In this document: positions 1 to 9,513 of the stretch, in pieces
How the letters are laid out: each line of letters opens with the position of its first letter
How positions within the stretch are numbered: the first letter of the stretch is position 1
Assembly: GCA_030747505.1 (NCBI GenBank)
Contig: JASLKQ010000027.1
Location: 1-38,418, forward strand
DNA: 38,418 nt
From: Verrucomicrobiota bacterium
GTDB taxonomy: Bacteria > Verrucomicrobiota > Verrucomicrobiia > Limisphaerales > UBA1100
Reading direction: 5' to 3'
Notes under the pieces: generated by a model
What the model saw: only the letters and a program-made list of their open reading frames with translations
What the model was told of the DNA's origin: nothing
Database searches by the model: none
Translations under genes and position numbers: made by a program

Positions 1-532
1 TCTTTGCTTCAAGTGTAGTAATGATTTGCGCACGCTCCTTGGACTCTACTGCAAACCTCTCTATCTCCTTGGTATTTGATGCCACTAAATCCGTTTGAAT
101 CTTCAGGTCGACTTCAAGCTTCTGCCGGGCAGCAGAAACCTCTTGGAGTTTAGTTTCCAAGACCCCCAAATCTTGAGCGTGCTGAAGTTTTAAAGCTTCC
201 GCCTCAGACACCTTCTTCTCCAAATCCAAACTCAACTCCTTGGCCTTATCCTCCCCAGCAGTCACTTCCGCGCCAAGCTCTTCAATGCGATTACCCTGCG
301 ATTTAATCGTCTCTTCCTGCGATTTATTGGTTGAATCAAGTTGATCACGCAGAACCTCAAGTTGCTCCTTGTTCTTGCGCGTTTCTTTTAGCTCATCATG
401 AATATCGTCTCTTTCAGTTTTGAGTTTTGCGTACTCGTCGAGTTTATTCTGATTGCTGACAATCGAAAAAATACCGACTGCAGCGGTAATTGCCGCCAGC
501 ATCACAATGGCGATTGATTTTCTGTCCTTCAT
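1..532 (-). CDS. Partial membrane-anchored coiled-coil protein; 3' end lies outside the window
   Basis: Minus-strand reading from ATG at 532 stays open to the window edge: MKDRKSIAIVMLAAITAAVGIFSIVSNQNKLDEYAKLKTERDDIHDELKETRKNKEQLEVLRDQLDSTNKS... One N-terminal hydrophobic helix, then heptad-like charged sequence. It is absent from the ORF track, presumably because it has no stop inside the window. Confidence 0.75.
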   Translation of the reverse strand, partial: MKDRKSIAIVMLAAITAAVGIFSIVSNQNKLDEYAKLKTERDDIHDELKETRKNKEQLEVLRDQLDSTNKSQEETIKSQGNRIEELGAEVTAGEDKAKELSLDLEKKVSEAEALKLQHAQDLGVLETKLQEVSAARQKLEVDLKIQTDLVASNTKEIERFAVESKERAQIITTLEAK

Positions 533-682
533 GGTCGTGGGAAATAGTGCCCGAAGCCGCATGTCAGGCACGATAAACTTATTGGACCGGTGTCAACAGA
601 TTGCTGTTAGATTACTCACAGGATGTTCTCATTTTTTCGTTTTTGAATTGGCCCACAAGCCAATAACTCCCACACTAAGGGC

Positions 683-1144
683 ATGGACAGTTTGAATTCT
701 CCTCAACAACAAATGCCAGAAACAGCTGATGAAATTGCAGCTGCAGTTTTCAGCGAGTGCCTTATCACGCTGGTTCGCACTGCAGCTATGCTTCTGGGAA
801 AGATTACGGCCCCTGCTACAGGAGAACCCGTTAAAGACCTCACGCGAGTCCAATTGGTAATCAAGCAGTTGGAGCTATTGGAAAATAACGCATCAAAACT
901 TAGCATTGATGAACAACAACTGGTGAAACAAAGCCTACAGGAACTACGCATGGCCTACGTAAGTGCTGCCGGGAAGCGTCCCGAGGACCCCGACGAGAGC
1001 AAAGAAGAAACTCCTTCAGAATCAGTTGAGCAGACACAGTCTGTGGAGGCCAATAAAAAAGCAGAAAACTCATCTCCAGAAGGCAGCAACGCAGACGATG
1101 ATGAAGAAAGCAACCGGAAGCGATTCATTAAAAAATATGACTAA
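683..1144 (+). CDS. DUF1844-like small protein
   Basis: 153 aa ORF; FSECLITLVRTAAMLLGKITAPATGEPVKDLTRVQLVIKQLELLENNASKLSIDEQQLVKQSLQELRMAYV resembles DUF1844, with an acidic low-complexity tail. Confidence 0.7.
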   Translation: MDSLNSPQQQMPETADEIAAAVFSECLITLVRTAAMLLGKITAPATGEPVKDLTRVQLVIKQLELLENNASKLSIDEQQLVKQSLQELRMAYVSAAGKRPEDPDESKEETPSESVEQTQSVEANKKAENSSPEGSNADDDEESNRKRFIKKYD

Positions 1145-1155
1145 CAGAAACAGAG

Positions 1156-2130
1156 CTAGTCTAACAAAACAATGACTGACGCCTGCCTGCGAAGCAGGCT
1201 GACATAATCAGGGAGAACGCTAAGGTACTTTTTTACATGCAAATGATTCCGGATCTCCCTGGAAACCTCTGGGAGCTTTCTAGTCCGAGCAGGAACCACG
1301 CTGGCGACCTTCACGATATGATAACCAAAATCGGACTCCACCATCTCTATCTGACTGGGCCGCAACGCAAAAATCTTTCGCTCGAAGGCCGGACTAGATG
1401 AACCCTGTACAATTTGAAGCTTCCCACCGATTTCTTTGGTAGACATATCTTCCGAAAACTCCAAGGCCAACTGCTTCATGGAAACACCGACTCTTGCTTT
1501 CCGAAGCACTTTTGCTGCCACTGATTGCTTGAATGCACGCTCATCCGGGTTCAGCTTGCGCCCCGTAACCAGGTCGACCTTTGCTAAGAGCACATGAACC
1601 ACTTCGGCTATTGCAGGCACCTTCCATAAGGAATGATTTTTGTTATAGTACCCTTCAATTTCCGTATCCTTCACCATTGTCTTTGACTTCAGTTCTCGCT
1701 TGAGAACCTGCTGGGTGAGCGCATTATTCTGCAGATGCAATCGATACGCGTTGGTCGTAAACCCAAGGGACTGAATTCTTAATATGAATGCTGTTTCCGA
1801 GATGTAGTAACTACGAAGATCTTTGTAACTATCTAATGATTGAATGTATGCCTGCCCTCGATCCCCAGCGGTGGCACGGGTAGCTGCAATATTCCTAATA
1901 ATCAACTCATCTAAAACTTGTTTACGAAAGAAAACCTCCATCTCAGTCGGCACAACTGAACCGGAAACTGCCTGAGATAAAACAAACTGCCGGTAAGCTG
2001 ATTCAAGTTCGGATTGCTTAACTGTAAACCCCAACCCCTTGGCAACCAATTTCCCTGGACTCGCTGGGGCAGCAAATATCACACCTCCTAACCCTAGTCC
2101 CAGGGCCAAACCAAACCACCATTTATTCAT
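1156..2130 (-). CDS. Secreted parvulin/SurA-like peptidyl-prolyl isomerase
   Basis: Signal-like N-terminus; PpiC-like C-terminal region (AEVVHVLLAKVD...ALEFSEDMSTKEIGGKLQIVQGSSSPAFERKIFALRPSQIEMVESDFGYHIVKV). Confidence 0.8.
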   Translation of the reverse strand: MNKWWFGLALGLGLGGVIFAAPASPGKLVAKGLGFTVKQSELESAYRQFVLSQAVSGSVVPTEMEVFFRKQVLDELIIRNIAATRATAGDRGQAYIQSLDSYKDLRSYYISETAFILRIQSLGFTTNAYRLHLQNNALTQQVLKRELKSKTMVKDTEIEGYYNKNHSLWKVPAIAEVVHVLLAKVDLVTGRKLNPDERAFKQSVAAKVLRKARVGVSMKQLALEFSEDMSTKEIGGKLQIVQGSSSPAFERKIFALRPSQIEMVESDFGYHIVKVASVVPARTRKLPEVSREIRNHLHVKKYLSVLPDYVSLLRRQASVIVLLD

Positions 2131-2138
2131 AATACTCC

Positions 2139-3713
2139 TTATATCGAAACCACCTTAACATTGGTGATATCAGAATCATTCCCCACCTTTTCCAGTAATT
2201 CAACCGGCGGCTCATGGTCGAGATTCAGGATCATTAATGCCTCACCCCCTGCTTCATCCCGATTCAGGGACATGTTGGCTATGTTCACCTGATGCTCGCC
2301 CATCAGAGAACCAATATAGCCCACCATACCCGGCTTGTCGACGTTATTCATGAGGAACAAGACTCCCTCGGCAACGACTTCCACATTACGGCCATTGATC
2401 CGGACAATCCGCGGATGTCCTCCAAAAAAAGTGCCGCCGGCCGAAACCTTGGCACCATCATCTGAACTTGCTTCCACGTGCATCCACTCCGCGTAATCCG
2501 GACCCTCGTGCGCCTTGATTTCCTCGACCCTGATCCCGAGTGAGCTAGCCATCGCCCGCACATTAACCTGATTGGCTTCCGCACCTCCTGCACAGGCCAA
2601 AAACCCCTTAAGAACAAAACGTGTCACCGGATCAGCGGGCACTTCTGCAGCTTTACCTCCATAGGTAATCTTCAGGTGTTCATTTCTCCGCGAACCCAGT
2701 TGAGCCACTAACTTGCCGAGCTTCTCACCCAGCTCTAGATAGGGTTTTACCATCTCATAAGCCTTGGCATCCAAGCTCGGCATATTGACTGCATTACGCA
2801 CTGCCCCACTCAACAGAAAATCAGTGATTGCCTCAGCCACCTCAATCCCCACGCTTTCCTGTGCTTCGGCTGTGCTGGCTCCCAAATGCGGTGTCATCAC
2901 TATATTTGACTCAGCACGCAAGGGGGAATCTTCGGGGCACGGCTCGCTCTGGTATACGTCAAGCGCGCACCCCGCCACTTTCCCGCTCTTCACAGCTTCC
3001 ACGATATCCGTTTCGTTAATAATGCCTCCACGTGCGCAATTGATAAGATATACCCCATCCTTCATGCGCGATATACTCTCGGCATTGATCATATCTTGGG
3101 TCTGTTCGGTGAGCGGCATATGAACGGTGATAAAATCCGATCGCTCCATCAGTTCATTAAGTTCCAGCAATTCCACCTGAAGTTCTCGAGCCTTGCTCAG
3201 AGAAAGAAATGGGTCATAGGCCAGGACCCTCATCCCAAAAGCAATGGCTCTTCTGGCCACCTGCCCCCCAATCCGCCCCATCCCACAAATGCCCAGTGTC
3301 TTGCCGCTTAGCTCAGTTCCCGCATATTTCTTACGGTCCCATCGGCCTTCCTTCATGGAGACATGTGCTTGGGGAATATTGCGCGCCAAAGCCATCATCA
3401 TGGAAAAGGTCAACTCGGCGGTAGAGATAGTATTCCCCGCCGGTGTATTCATCACAACGATCCCCTTGGAGGTGGCATAATCAACATCCACATTATCCAC
3501 ACCCACACCAGCACGTCCCACCACTCGCAACTTCGGCGCCTTATCCATTACCTCTGAAGTCACCTTTGTCGCTGAACGAACAACAAGAGCCTCAGCTTCA
3601 GCCAAAAGCTCATCCGTAAGGCCATCATTCACTACTGTAACTTCAAGCTCAGACTGAGCCTCTAGACAGGCAACTCCCTTAGCAGAAACATTATCGCAAA
3701 CCAGTACTTTCAT
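2139..3713 (-). CDS. serA: D-3-phosphoglycerate dehydrogenase
   Basis: MKVLVCDNVSAKGVACLEAQ...GRAGVGVDNVDVDYATSKGIVVMNTPAGNT...GICGMGRIGGQVARR...C-terminal ACT domain (NVDKPGMVGYIGSLMGEHQVNIANMSLNR). Start trimmed from track position 3752 to the MKVLV Met at 3713. Confidence 0.95.
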   Translation of the reverse strand: MKVLVCDNVSAKGVACLEAQSELEVTVVNDGLTDELLAEAEALVVRSATKVTSEVMDKAPKLRVVGRAGVGVDNVDVDYATSKGIVVMNTPAGNTISTAELTFSMMMALARNIPQAHVSMKEGRWDRKKYAGTELSGKTLGICGMGRIGGQVARRAIAFGMRVLAYDPFLSLSKARELQVELLELNELMERSDFITVHMPLTEQTQDMINAESISRMKDGVYLINCARGGIINETDIVEAVKSGKVAGCALDVYQSEPCPEDSPLRAESNIVMTPHLGASTAEAQESVGIEVAEAITDFLLSGAVRNAVNMPSLDAKAYEMVKPYLELGEKLGKLVAQLGSRRNEHLKITYGGKAAEVPADPVTRFVLKGFLACAGGAEANQVNVRAMASSLGIRVEEIKAHEGPDYAEWMHVEASSDDGAKVSAGGTFFGGHPRIVRINGRNVEVVAEGVLFLMNNVDKPGMVGYIGSLMGEHQVNIANMSLNRDEAGGEALMILNLDHEPPVELLEKVGNDSDITNVKVVSI

Positions 3714-3726
3714 CGGCGCGCGCAGT

Positions 3727-4305
3727 CTAGAGATGCGAAAGGTCAGTGTCAAACCAGGCTGCTAATTCCATGCCCAAGCGCTCGACCGGCAATCCCACAA
3801 CGTTGGTTAGTGAGCCGTGCAGGGATTCCACAATCCACTCCCCCTTTTCCTGAATGGCGTAAGCCCCTGCCTTGTCGAGTACCGCCACGGCCTTGAGATA
3901 GTCATTAATTTGTCGGCTGGACAGCTTCCTGAACCCTACACGCGTAGTGACCGAGAACGCTTTCTTTCGGGCGTGCCCCACAAGAGCACAAGCTGTAGTT
4001 ACCTGATGGGTTTTGCCGCTCAACCGCCTGAGCATGCCTTTTGCCTCGGTCAAGTTCTTCGGTTTTCCATATAATTCATCATCCAAATGCACTAAAGTAT
4101 CGGCTCCCAGAACGGTATGCCTTGGATGAGCTGCTGCCACCTCTTTAGCCTTGGCCAAGGCATTGGCCTTGCAGATAGACCGCGCCGCCCTACCCCTCCC
4201 GTGCGTTTCCTGCGTATCGGCAACAACTACACGGAATTTCACTCCCATTTGCCCTAAGAGCTCCTGACGTCTGGGGGATCCTGAAGCCAAGATAATCCGC
4301 CTCAT
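3727..4305 (-). CDS. maf: Maf-like nucleoside triphosphate pyrophosphatase
   Basis: MRRIILASGSPRRQELLGQMG...VLGADTLVHLDDELYGKPKN...GAYAIQEKGEWIVESLHGSLTNVVGLPVERL, a typical Maf signature. Confidence 0.92.
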   Translation of the reverse strand: MRRIILASGSPRRQELLGQMGVKFRVVVADTQETHGRGRAARSICKANALAKAKEVAAAHPRHTVLGADTLVHLDDELYGKPKNLTEAKGMLRRLSGKTHQVTTACALVGHARKKAFSVTTRVGFRKLSSRQINDYLKAVAVLDKAGAYAIQEKGEWIVESLHGSLTNVVGLPVERLGMELAAWFDTDLSHL

Positions 4306-4433
4306 TCTGTAACCCTCTCAAAAATCGAATGCATGTTGGCGAAGTCTATTAGCCTTCAGCTAAAAGTCGAGTCAGCCAAGCTTGCTTCTCAGCCAATAAT
4401 TCATTATATAGGACAGACAACGCGTCTGGCCCA

Positions 4434-5825
4434 ATGAGTTCCAATACCTCTACTGCGGAGCCGCTCTCTGGCGGCTTAAACTTCCAACTTTCCACCATGA
4501 TGTTCCTCCAGTATGCAATCTGGGGAGCATGGCTGCCACTGCTATGGCCATTTCTAGCCGGCCACCGCAACTTCAGTCCTGCTGAAATTGGAAACATGTT
4601 TGCTGTGGGGGCGATTGGGGCAATCGTAGCCCCTTTTATAGCCGGGCAAATTGCCGACCGCTGGTTTAATACCGAAAAATTTCTCGGGATTAGTCATATT
4701 TTGGGTGGCATTCTGGTATGGCAACTGGCCTCTCTCGAGTCCTACAGTAGTTTCCTTTACTTTTCGCTGGCCTACTCACTGGTATATTCTCCAACTCTTT
4801 CACTGACCAATTCACTAGCATTCCATCACCTGCCTGACCGTGACCGGGACTTTGGCAAAATTCGGATATGGGGAACGGTCGGATGGATTGCCGTAGGAAT
4901 TGGAATCGGTCAATGGCTCCTCTATCAACACACCCCAACAGGAGCCACCCCAGAAGTTGTCTCCGCCGCACAGGCCGAAGGGATGGCAGACGCTTTCAAA
5001 CTGAGCGGAGCTCTAGGTATCGCTATGGGTATTTTCTGCTTTTTCCTGCCAGCAACACCACCCGCAAAAGAGGAAAAGAACAGTGCGATTGGCGGGGCAT
5101 TAGGAGCAATTAAGCATCAACCCCTGATAACATTGTTTTTGATCGCTGTCCCTATTAGCTGTGTCCACCAGTTCTATTTTGTCCACACCGCCCCTTTCCT
5201 AGGGCAATTCCAAAATCAGGCGGAAGGTTTTATCAACATCGTTAATAAGATCGTTGGCGTAGGGGGTGGAGGTCTCATGACAATTGGCCAGATGATGGAA
5301 TTGGCCGTCCTTGCGTTCATTCCATTGTTTGCAAAAAAGGTTTCCCGCAAGGCCCTGCTGTGCACAGGCATTATAGCCTACACATTACGTATGTTTCTAT
5401 TTGCTTATGGGCCTAGTTTCCCCGAAGCACTCCAGCTTCCAGCCATAATTTTGGGAGTATCGATGCACGGTTTTTGTTTTGGCTGCTTTATCTTTGTAGC
5501 ATTTATGGTGGTGGATGAAGAATGTTCAGCAGATGTAAGGGCCAGTGCCCAGAGCCTCTTCAATCTTGTTATTGTCGGTATCGGTATCATTGTCGGCAGC
5601 TTAATCGCTGGTAAAATTGCTGAGATTTCTACCGTAGACGGTGATATGAATTATACGAAACTGTTCAGTTATCCGATGTGGGCAGCTCTAGCCTGTTTGG
5701 TTTTCATGATGGCCGTTTACCCGAACAACCCTCCAACTGTCGAGACTGGCCCTGAGGGCACCGATACAGATTCTGATGAAGAGTCCAAAGATAAGGAATC
5801 TGACGATTCTGAACCCGAAAACTAA
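4434..5825 (+). CDS. MFS transporter, nucleoside:H+ symporter-like family
   Basis: 463 aa multi-TM protein; LNFQLSTMMFLQYAIWGAWLPLL...NMFAVGAIGAIVAPFIAGQIADRWF...RDRDFGKIRIWGTVGWIAVGI; acidic C-terminal tail. Confidence 0.85.
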   Translation: MSSNTSTAEPLSGGLNFQLSTMMFLQYAIWGAWLPLLWPFLAGHRNFSPAEIGNMFAVGAIGAIVAPFIAGQIADRWFNTEKFLGISHILGGILVWQLASLESYSSFLYFSLAYSLVYSPTLSLTNSLAFHHLPDRDRDFGKIRIWGTVGWIAVGIGIGQWLLYQHTPTGATPEVVSAAQAEGMADAFKLSGALGIAMGIFCFFLPATPPAKEEKNSAIGGALGAIKHQPLITLFLIAVPISCVHQFYFVHTAPFLGQFQNQAEGFINIVNKIVGVGGGGLMTIGQMMELAVLAFIPLFAKKVSRKALLCTGIIAYTLRMFLFAYGPSFPEALQLPAIILGVSMHGFCFGCFIFVAFMVVDEECSADVRASAQSLFNLVIVGIGIIVGSLIAGKIAEISTVDGDMNYTKLFSYPMWAALACLVFMMAVYPNNPPTVETGPEGTDTDSDEESKDKESDDSEPEN

Positions 5826-5866
5826 AAAATCGCTTGCAGTGAAACCCGCCCTGCGTATTCTCAGCG

Positions 5867-5943
<77 letters not shown>

Positions 5944-5949
5944 ACTTTT

Positions 5950-5980
5950 AGCCCCTGATTTTTTCAAGGGCTTTTTCTTT
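5950..5980 (+). terminator. Rho-independent terminator after tRNA-fMet
   Basis: AGCCCCTGATTTTTTCAAGGGCT hairpin followed by TTTTTCTTT. Confidence 0.7.
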
Positions 5981-6458
5981 ATCCATTGATTTCAGCCAGA
6001 ACTTCAGCCGCATGTTCTTCAGGTTTTACCTTGGGCCAGATCTTCTGAATCTTTCCTTCCGGATCAATCAAATAACTAATCCGGTGAATCCCCTCGTATT
6101 CCTTGCCCATAAACTTCTTTGGCCCCCATGCACCATATTTTTTAACGATCTTCTGGTCTTCATCTGCCAAAAGCAGAAAAGGTAAATCATATTTGGCCAC
6201 AAACTTGTCGTGCTTGGACACCGAGTCACAGCTCACGCCCAAAACCACGGCCTTGGCTTTTTCAAAATCAGCGTGTTCATCACGGAACGCGCAGGCTTCC
6301 TTTGTTCAGCCAGGCGTATCGTCTTTCGGATAGAAAAATAGCACTACGTGTTTTCCCTTAAAGTCCTTAAGAGAAACCTTGCCTCCCCCGTTAGCAGATG
6401 CGTTAAAATCTGGCGCCTTTGCTCCTTCCTTTAGTGTGATATTTGGTCCCAGTGCCAT
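5979..6458 (-). CDS. bcp: Candidate selenocysteine-containing BCP/PrxQ-type peroxiredoxin (in-frame TGA read as Sec)
   Basis: Continuous frame from ATG 6458 to TAA 5979 apart from one TGA at 6308..6306: [159 protein letters not shown]. The TGA is exactly at the peroxidatic Cys of the [14 protein letters not shown] motif. The track shows only the 89 aa C-terminal part (5979..6248). Confidence 0.88.
6271..6292 (-). promoter_or_regulatory. Putative bacterial SECIS hairpin
   Basis: Minus strand GCGCGTTC-CGTGAT-GAACACGC: 8-position stem with one C-A mismatch, 6-nt loop with G at its second position. It starts 13 nt after the TGA and the loop starts 21 nt after it. Confidence 0.65.
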
Positions 6459-6517
6459 TTCAATATTGAAACTCAATCAGGCGACTCCGACTGTCAAGTC
6501 CCACCTATCTTCATAGC

Positions 6518-7096
6518 CTAACCAGAAGTGGCGCGAAGTTCATCATATTGTCGCAATCCTTCACGGAAATAAAATATTCCGGTAATAACGGTTGTTACAG
6601 CAGATATCACAGCAAGCCAAAATGTGCCAACCTCAGGCAATTTACATAGCACCCATCCTATCACCACCATCTGGAATACCGCTGAGGTCTTGCTCATGAA
6701 AATGGGTTTCACCTCCACATTACCCATCACCACATACAAAAGAATACTTCCGATTAAAATGATCCCATCACGCCCAATCACTGTCACCGTCAACCAAAGA
6801 GGAATGCGTTGATTAAATGGGTTAGATTCAAACTCCACACTCAAGAGGATCAGCCCTGAAAACATCAGCAATTTGTCTGCAATTGGATCCAAATAGGAGC
6901 CCAACTTGGTCGCTTGGCCGCGGAATCTTGCCAGATATCCATCTATCCCATCACTGACCGTAGCCACCAAAAATGTGGCCATAGCCCCGTACCAATAGAT
7001 GTAGACCTCAGGGTTTCTGAAATAATAAAGCAACTGAGCGACAAATATCGGCACCAGGATGATGCGGCCTATAGTAACTTTGTTTGCGGTAGTCAC
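6518..7096 (-). CDS. pgsA: CDP-diacylglycerol--glycerol-3-phosphate 3-phosphatidyltransferase (GTG start)
   Basis: TTANKVTIGRIILVPIFVAQLL...DGIDGYLARFRGQATKLGSYLDPIADKLL, the CDP-alcohol phosphotransferase motif DGxxARxxxxxxxxGxxxDxxxD. Confidence 0.9.
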   Translation of the reverse strand: MTTANKVTIGRIILVPIFVAQLLYYFRNPEVYIYWYGAMATFLVATVSDGIDGYLARFRGQATKLGSYLDPIADKLLMFSGLILLSVEFESNPFNQRIPLWLTVTVIGRDGIILIGSILLYVVMGNVEVKPIFMSKTSAVFQMVVIGWVLCKLPEVGTFWLAVISAVTTVITGIFYFREGLRQYDELRATSG

Positions 7097-7135
7097 TTGC
7101 TGCTTAAAGCATTGGACCGCAATGACCTGGAAAAA

Positions 7136-8470
7136 TCAATCCATCTGGGCCAAAGCCTTGTCAAAGCGACTCAAAACACGATCACGACCCAGTACAGCCA
7201 TGAGATCATATAAACTTGGCCCCACCTTAACCCCCGTGCAGGCACAGCGAGCAGGCATCACCAGGTTGCGTACTTTTAACTCTAATTCATCGGCTAAGGC
7301 CTTTAATGTGCTTTCCAAGGTCTCAGGGGCAAAGGTTCCAATATCGCCGTATTTCGCCCTCAGCTGGATAAATGGCTCCTTATTCTCTGGAGCAAACGCC
7401 TTTGAAGCCATGGCTTGGTCATAAACAATCTCATCAGTGAAATAAAAACTACAAAATTCGGGCAGATCCTCGACCTGCTTTACTTTGCCCTGACAGGTTG
7501 CCAGAGCTGCTTCAATATAGCCGGCAGAAGCGCCTCCAAAATCCACACCGGCCTTTATGGCTAGTTCGGTGTACTGATCGATCGGTAATGCCCGAAGATG
7601 CTCATAATTCATCCACTGGAGTTTCTCTAAATCAAATCGGGCATTGGCGCGATTGACCTGCGGTAAATCGAAACGCTCGATAATCTCCTTCATCGGCAGA
7701 AGCTGGGAATCATCCTTGGGTGACCATCCCAGCAGGCTAAGATAGTTGGTCACAGCACCGGGCACATATCCGGCCTTTTGCCAGCCTTCAAGAGATGCCC
7801 CATCATCACGTTTACTCATTTTGCTGCCATCTGAATTTAGAATTAGCGGTATGTGTGCAAATTTAGGTGGCTCAACTCCAAACGCCCTGAAAAGGGCAAT
7901 ATGCTTCGAAGTATTGGAAAGATGATCTTCGCCCCGAATAACATGAGTAATTCTCATCTCAATGTCATCGACCACATTGACCAAATGAAAAACAGGCTTA
8001 CCATCGGAACGGACAATCACAAAATCAGGCTGCACCTCCTCTCGATCAGTTAATTCCCTCACCACATCCCCACAAATAAGGTCTGGGATCGTAATCGGTT
8101 CTCTCTGCATCTTAAAGCGAAGTGCTCCCTCATCTTCATACACCAGCCCCTTGGCCTTTAGTTCATCAACCCGTCTGGAATAAGTATCTGCACGTTGCGA
8201 TTGATAGTAGGGCCCGTACTCACCAATACTCTCTCCTTTCGGGTCATTTACCGCAGGACCTTCATCCCAATCGAGCCCCAGCCACCGAAGCCCCTCCAGA
8301 ATCACATTGATGGCCTCAGGCGTATTACGTTCCTCATCAGTGTCTTCAATGCGTAATACAAATTTACCCCCTGTATGTCGTGCATATAGCCAATTAAATA
8401 AAGCCGTTCTAGCCCCACCAATATGCAGATACCCTGTTGGGCTCGGGGCGAATCTGACGCGTACACTCAT
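7136..8470 (-). CDS. gltX: Glutamyl-tRNA synthetase
   Basis: MSVRVRFAPSPTGYLHIGGARTALFNWLYAR (HIGH motif), KMSKRDDGASLEGW (KMSKS-type motif). Start trimmed from 8512; ATGA overlap with the upstream gene. Confidence 0.95.
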   Translation of the reverse strand: MSVRVRFAPSPTGYLHIGGARTALFNWLYARHTGGKFVLRIEDTDEERNTPEAINVILEGLRWLGLDWDEGPAVNDPKGESIGEYGPYYQSQRADTYSRRVDELKAKGLVYEDEGALRFKMQREPITIPDLICGDVVRELTDREEVQPDFVIVRSDGKPVFHLVNVVDDIEMRITHVIRGEDHLSNTSKHIALFRAFGVEPPKFAHIPLILNSDGSKMSKRDDGASLEGWQKAGYVPGAVTNYLSLLGWSPKDDSQLLPMKEIIERFDLPQVNRANARFDLEKLQWMNYEHLRALPIDQYTELAIKAGVDFGGASAGYIEAALATCQGKVKQVEDLPEFCSFYFTDEIVYDQAMASKAFAPENKEPFIQLRAKYGDIGTFAPETLESTLKALADELELKVRNLVMPARCACTGVKVGPSLYDLMAVLGRDRVLSRFDKALAQMD

Positions 8471-9435
8471 GGGCGCGGAAGATAGCCGTCGAGCTTCCTC
8501 AAAACAACACAAAGTGCCTCAAGCCTCGGCACAGAAACATTGACTGCTCGCGCCTGACGCAAAGGCTCAAGAAACATACTTTCCATTTCAAAAGGCCTGC
8601 CTTGATCAAAATCAACCACCGTCGAAGGGCGATATGACCCCATGGTACGGGTATTATGAATCATGCGTTGGGCCAAATCTGCTTTCAGATTAATATCCTT
8701 GGCTGCTGCAATATTGATTATTTCCTGCATTAACTCATGTACAAGAATCCCCCATGCTTCTTCACCCAAAAGTCGATCCGTAGCCCATGCTGGACCAATC
8801 ACCTCCGGGATTTCGCCGAATTCCAAGGCCGTTAACCCGGCAGCTGCAGCGACTCCTAGGCCGTTAAAGGGAATATTCCAGACCAGTTTTTCCCATAGGC
8901 CTTCACCCAACTCATCGACCACCTCACAAGACACTCCAGATTTCTCAAATATTTTCGCAATTTCCCGTGTACGCATCTGAGCAGCCTGCTTGAATTCTCC
9001 CAGTACAATTTTACCAAACCCCTGATGTTTTACTACCCCGGGTCCAGTCCTGTTCAGGCAGACAAAACATAAACCTGCCAAGACCCGTTCCTTTCCGAAT
9101 AAATCTGCCAATTGCTCGCAATTACCCAAACCATTTTGCAGACATAAAATAGCTGTATTGGGTCCCGCAAGCGGATCAATCAACTCATGGTACTGAGTAT
9201 TGGCCGTGGTTTTCAGACCCACCAAAATAAGATCACATATTCCAATGGAACTAGGAATACTGTGAGCGTGAGGGCGCACAGTAAAATCATCATCTAAACT
9301 TTGAACGCGTAAACCGTGTTCACGAACCACATCGTAATCGGCTCGCAGCAACAAATGAACCTCAGCCCCTGCACGGCAAAGTCTAGCGCCATAATACCCC
9401 CCCAGTGCCCCGACCCCAACCACTCCGATTTTCAT
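8467..9435 (-). CDS. panE: 2-dehydropantoate 2-reductase
   Basis: MKIGVVGVGALGGYYGARLCRAGAEVHLLLR...ILCLQNGLGNCEQLADLFGKERVLAGLCFVC...EKLVWNIPFNGLGVAA... Confidence 0.88.
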   Translation of the reverse strand: MKIGVVGVGALGGYYGARLCRAGAEVHLLLRADYDVVREHGLRVQSLDDDFTVRPHAHSIPSSIGICDLILVGLKTTANTQYHELIDPLAGPNTAILCLQNGLGNCEQLADLFGKERVLAGLCFVCLNRTGPGVVKHQGFGKIVLGEFKQAAQMRTREIAKIFEKSGVSCEVVDELGEGLWEKLVWNIPFNGLGVAAAAGLTALEFGEIPEVIGPAWATDRLLGEEAWGILVHELMQEIINIAAAKDINLKADLAQRMIHNTRTMGSYRPSTVVDFDQGRPFEMESMFLEPLRQARAVNVSVPRLEALCVVLRKLDGYLPRP

Positions 9436-9462
9436 GGGTTACAGTAAATACAAAGGGCAAAA

Positions 9463-9491
9463 ATGAAAAAGGCGCCCCAAATGAGGCGCCC
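9463..9491 (-). terminator. Rho-independent terminator after the HU-type gene
   Basis: Minus strand GGGCGCCTCATTTGGGGCGCCTTTTTC: GGCGCC/GGCGCC stem followed by a T tract. Confidence 0.8.
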
Positions 9492-9513
9492 GTGAAAATG
9501 GGATATTCTCCCT

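Noticed and set aside
453-695. 80-aa plus-strand ORF at 453..695
   Set aside because: Overlaps the minus-strand coiled-coil gene start and the intergenic region; no recognisable domain.
1178-1203. GCCTGCTTCGCAGGC hairpin near the end of the PPIase gene as a terminator or repeat
   Set aside because: It falls within the last codons of the CDS, has no T tract, and no second copy was noticed in this window.
4349-4597. Minus-strand 82-aa ORF overlapping the MFS transporter start
   Set aside because: Antisense to a clear MFS gene; no recognisable family. Probably spurious.
5979-6248. Treating the 89-aa track ORF as a truncated peroxiredoxin pseudogene
   Set aside because: The frame is intact up to ATG 6458 apart from a single TGA exactly at the catalytic Cys, with a SECIS-like hairpin following. 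Selenocysteine is the better explanation, although sequencing error is not excluded.
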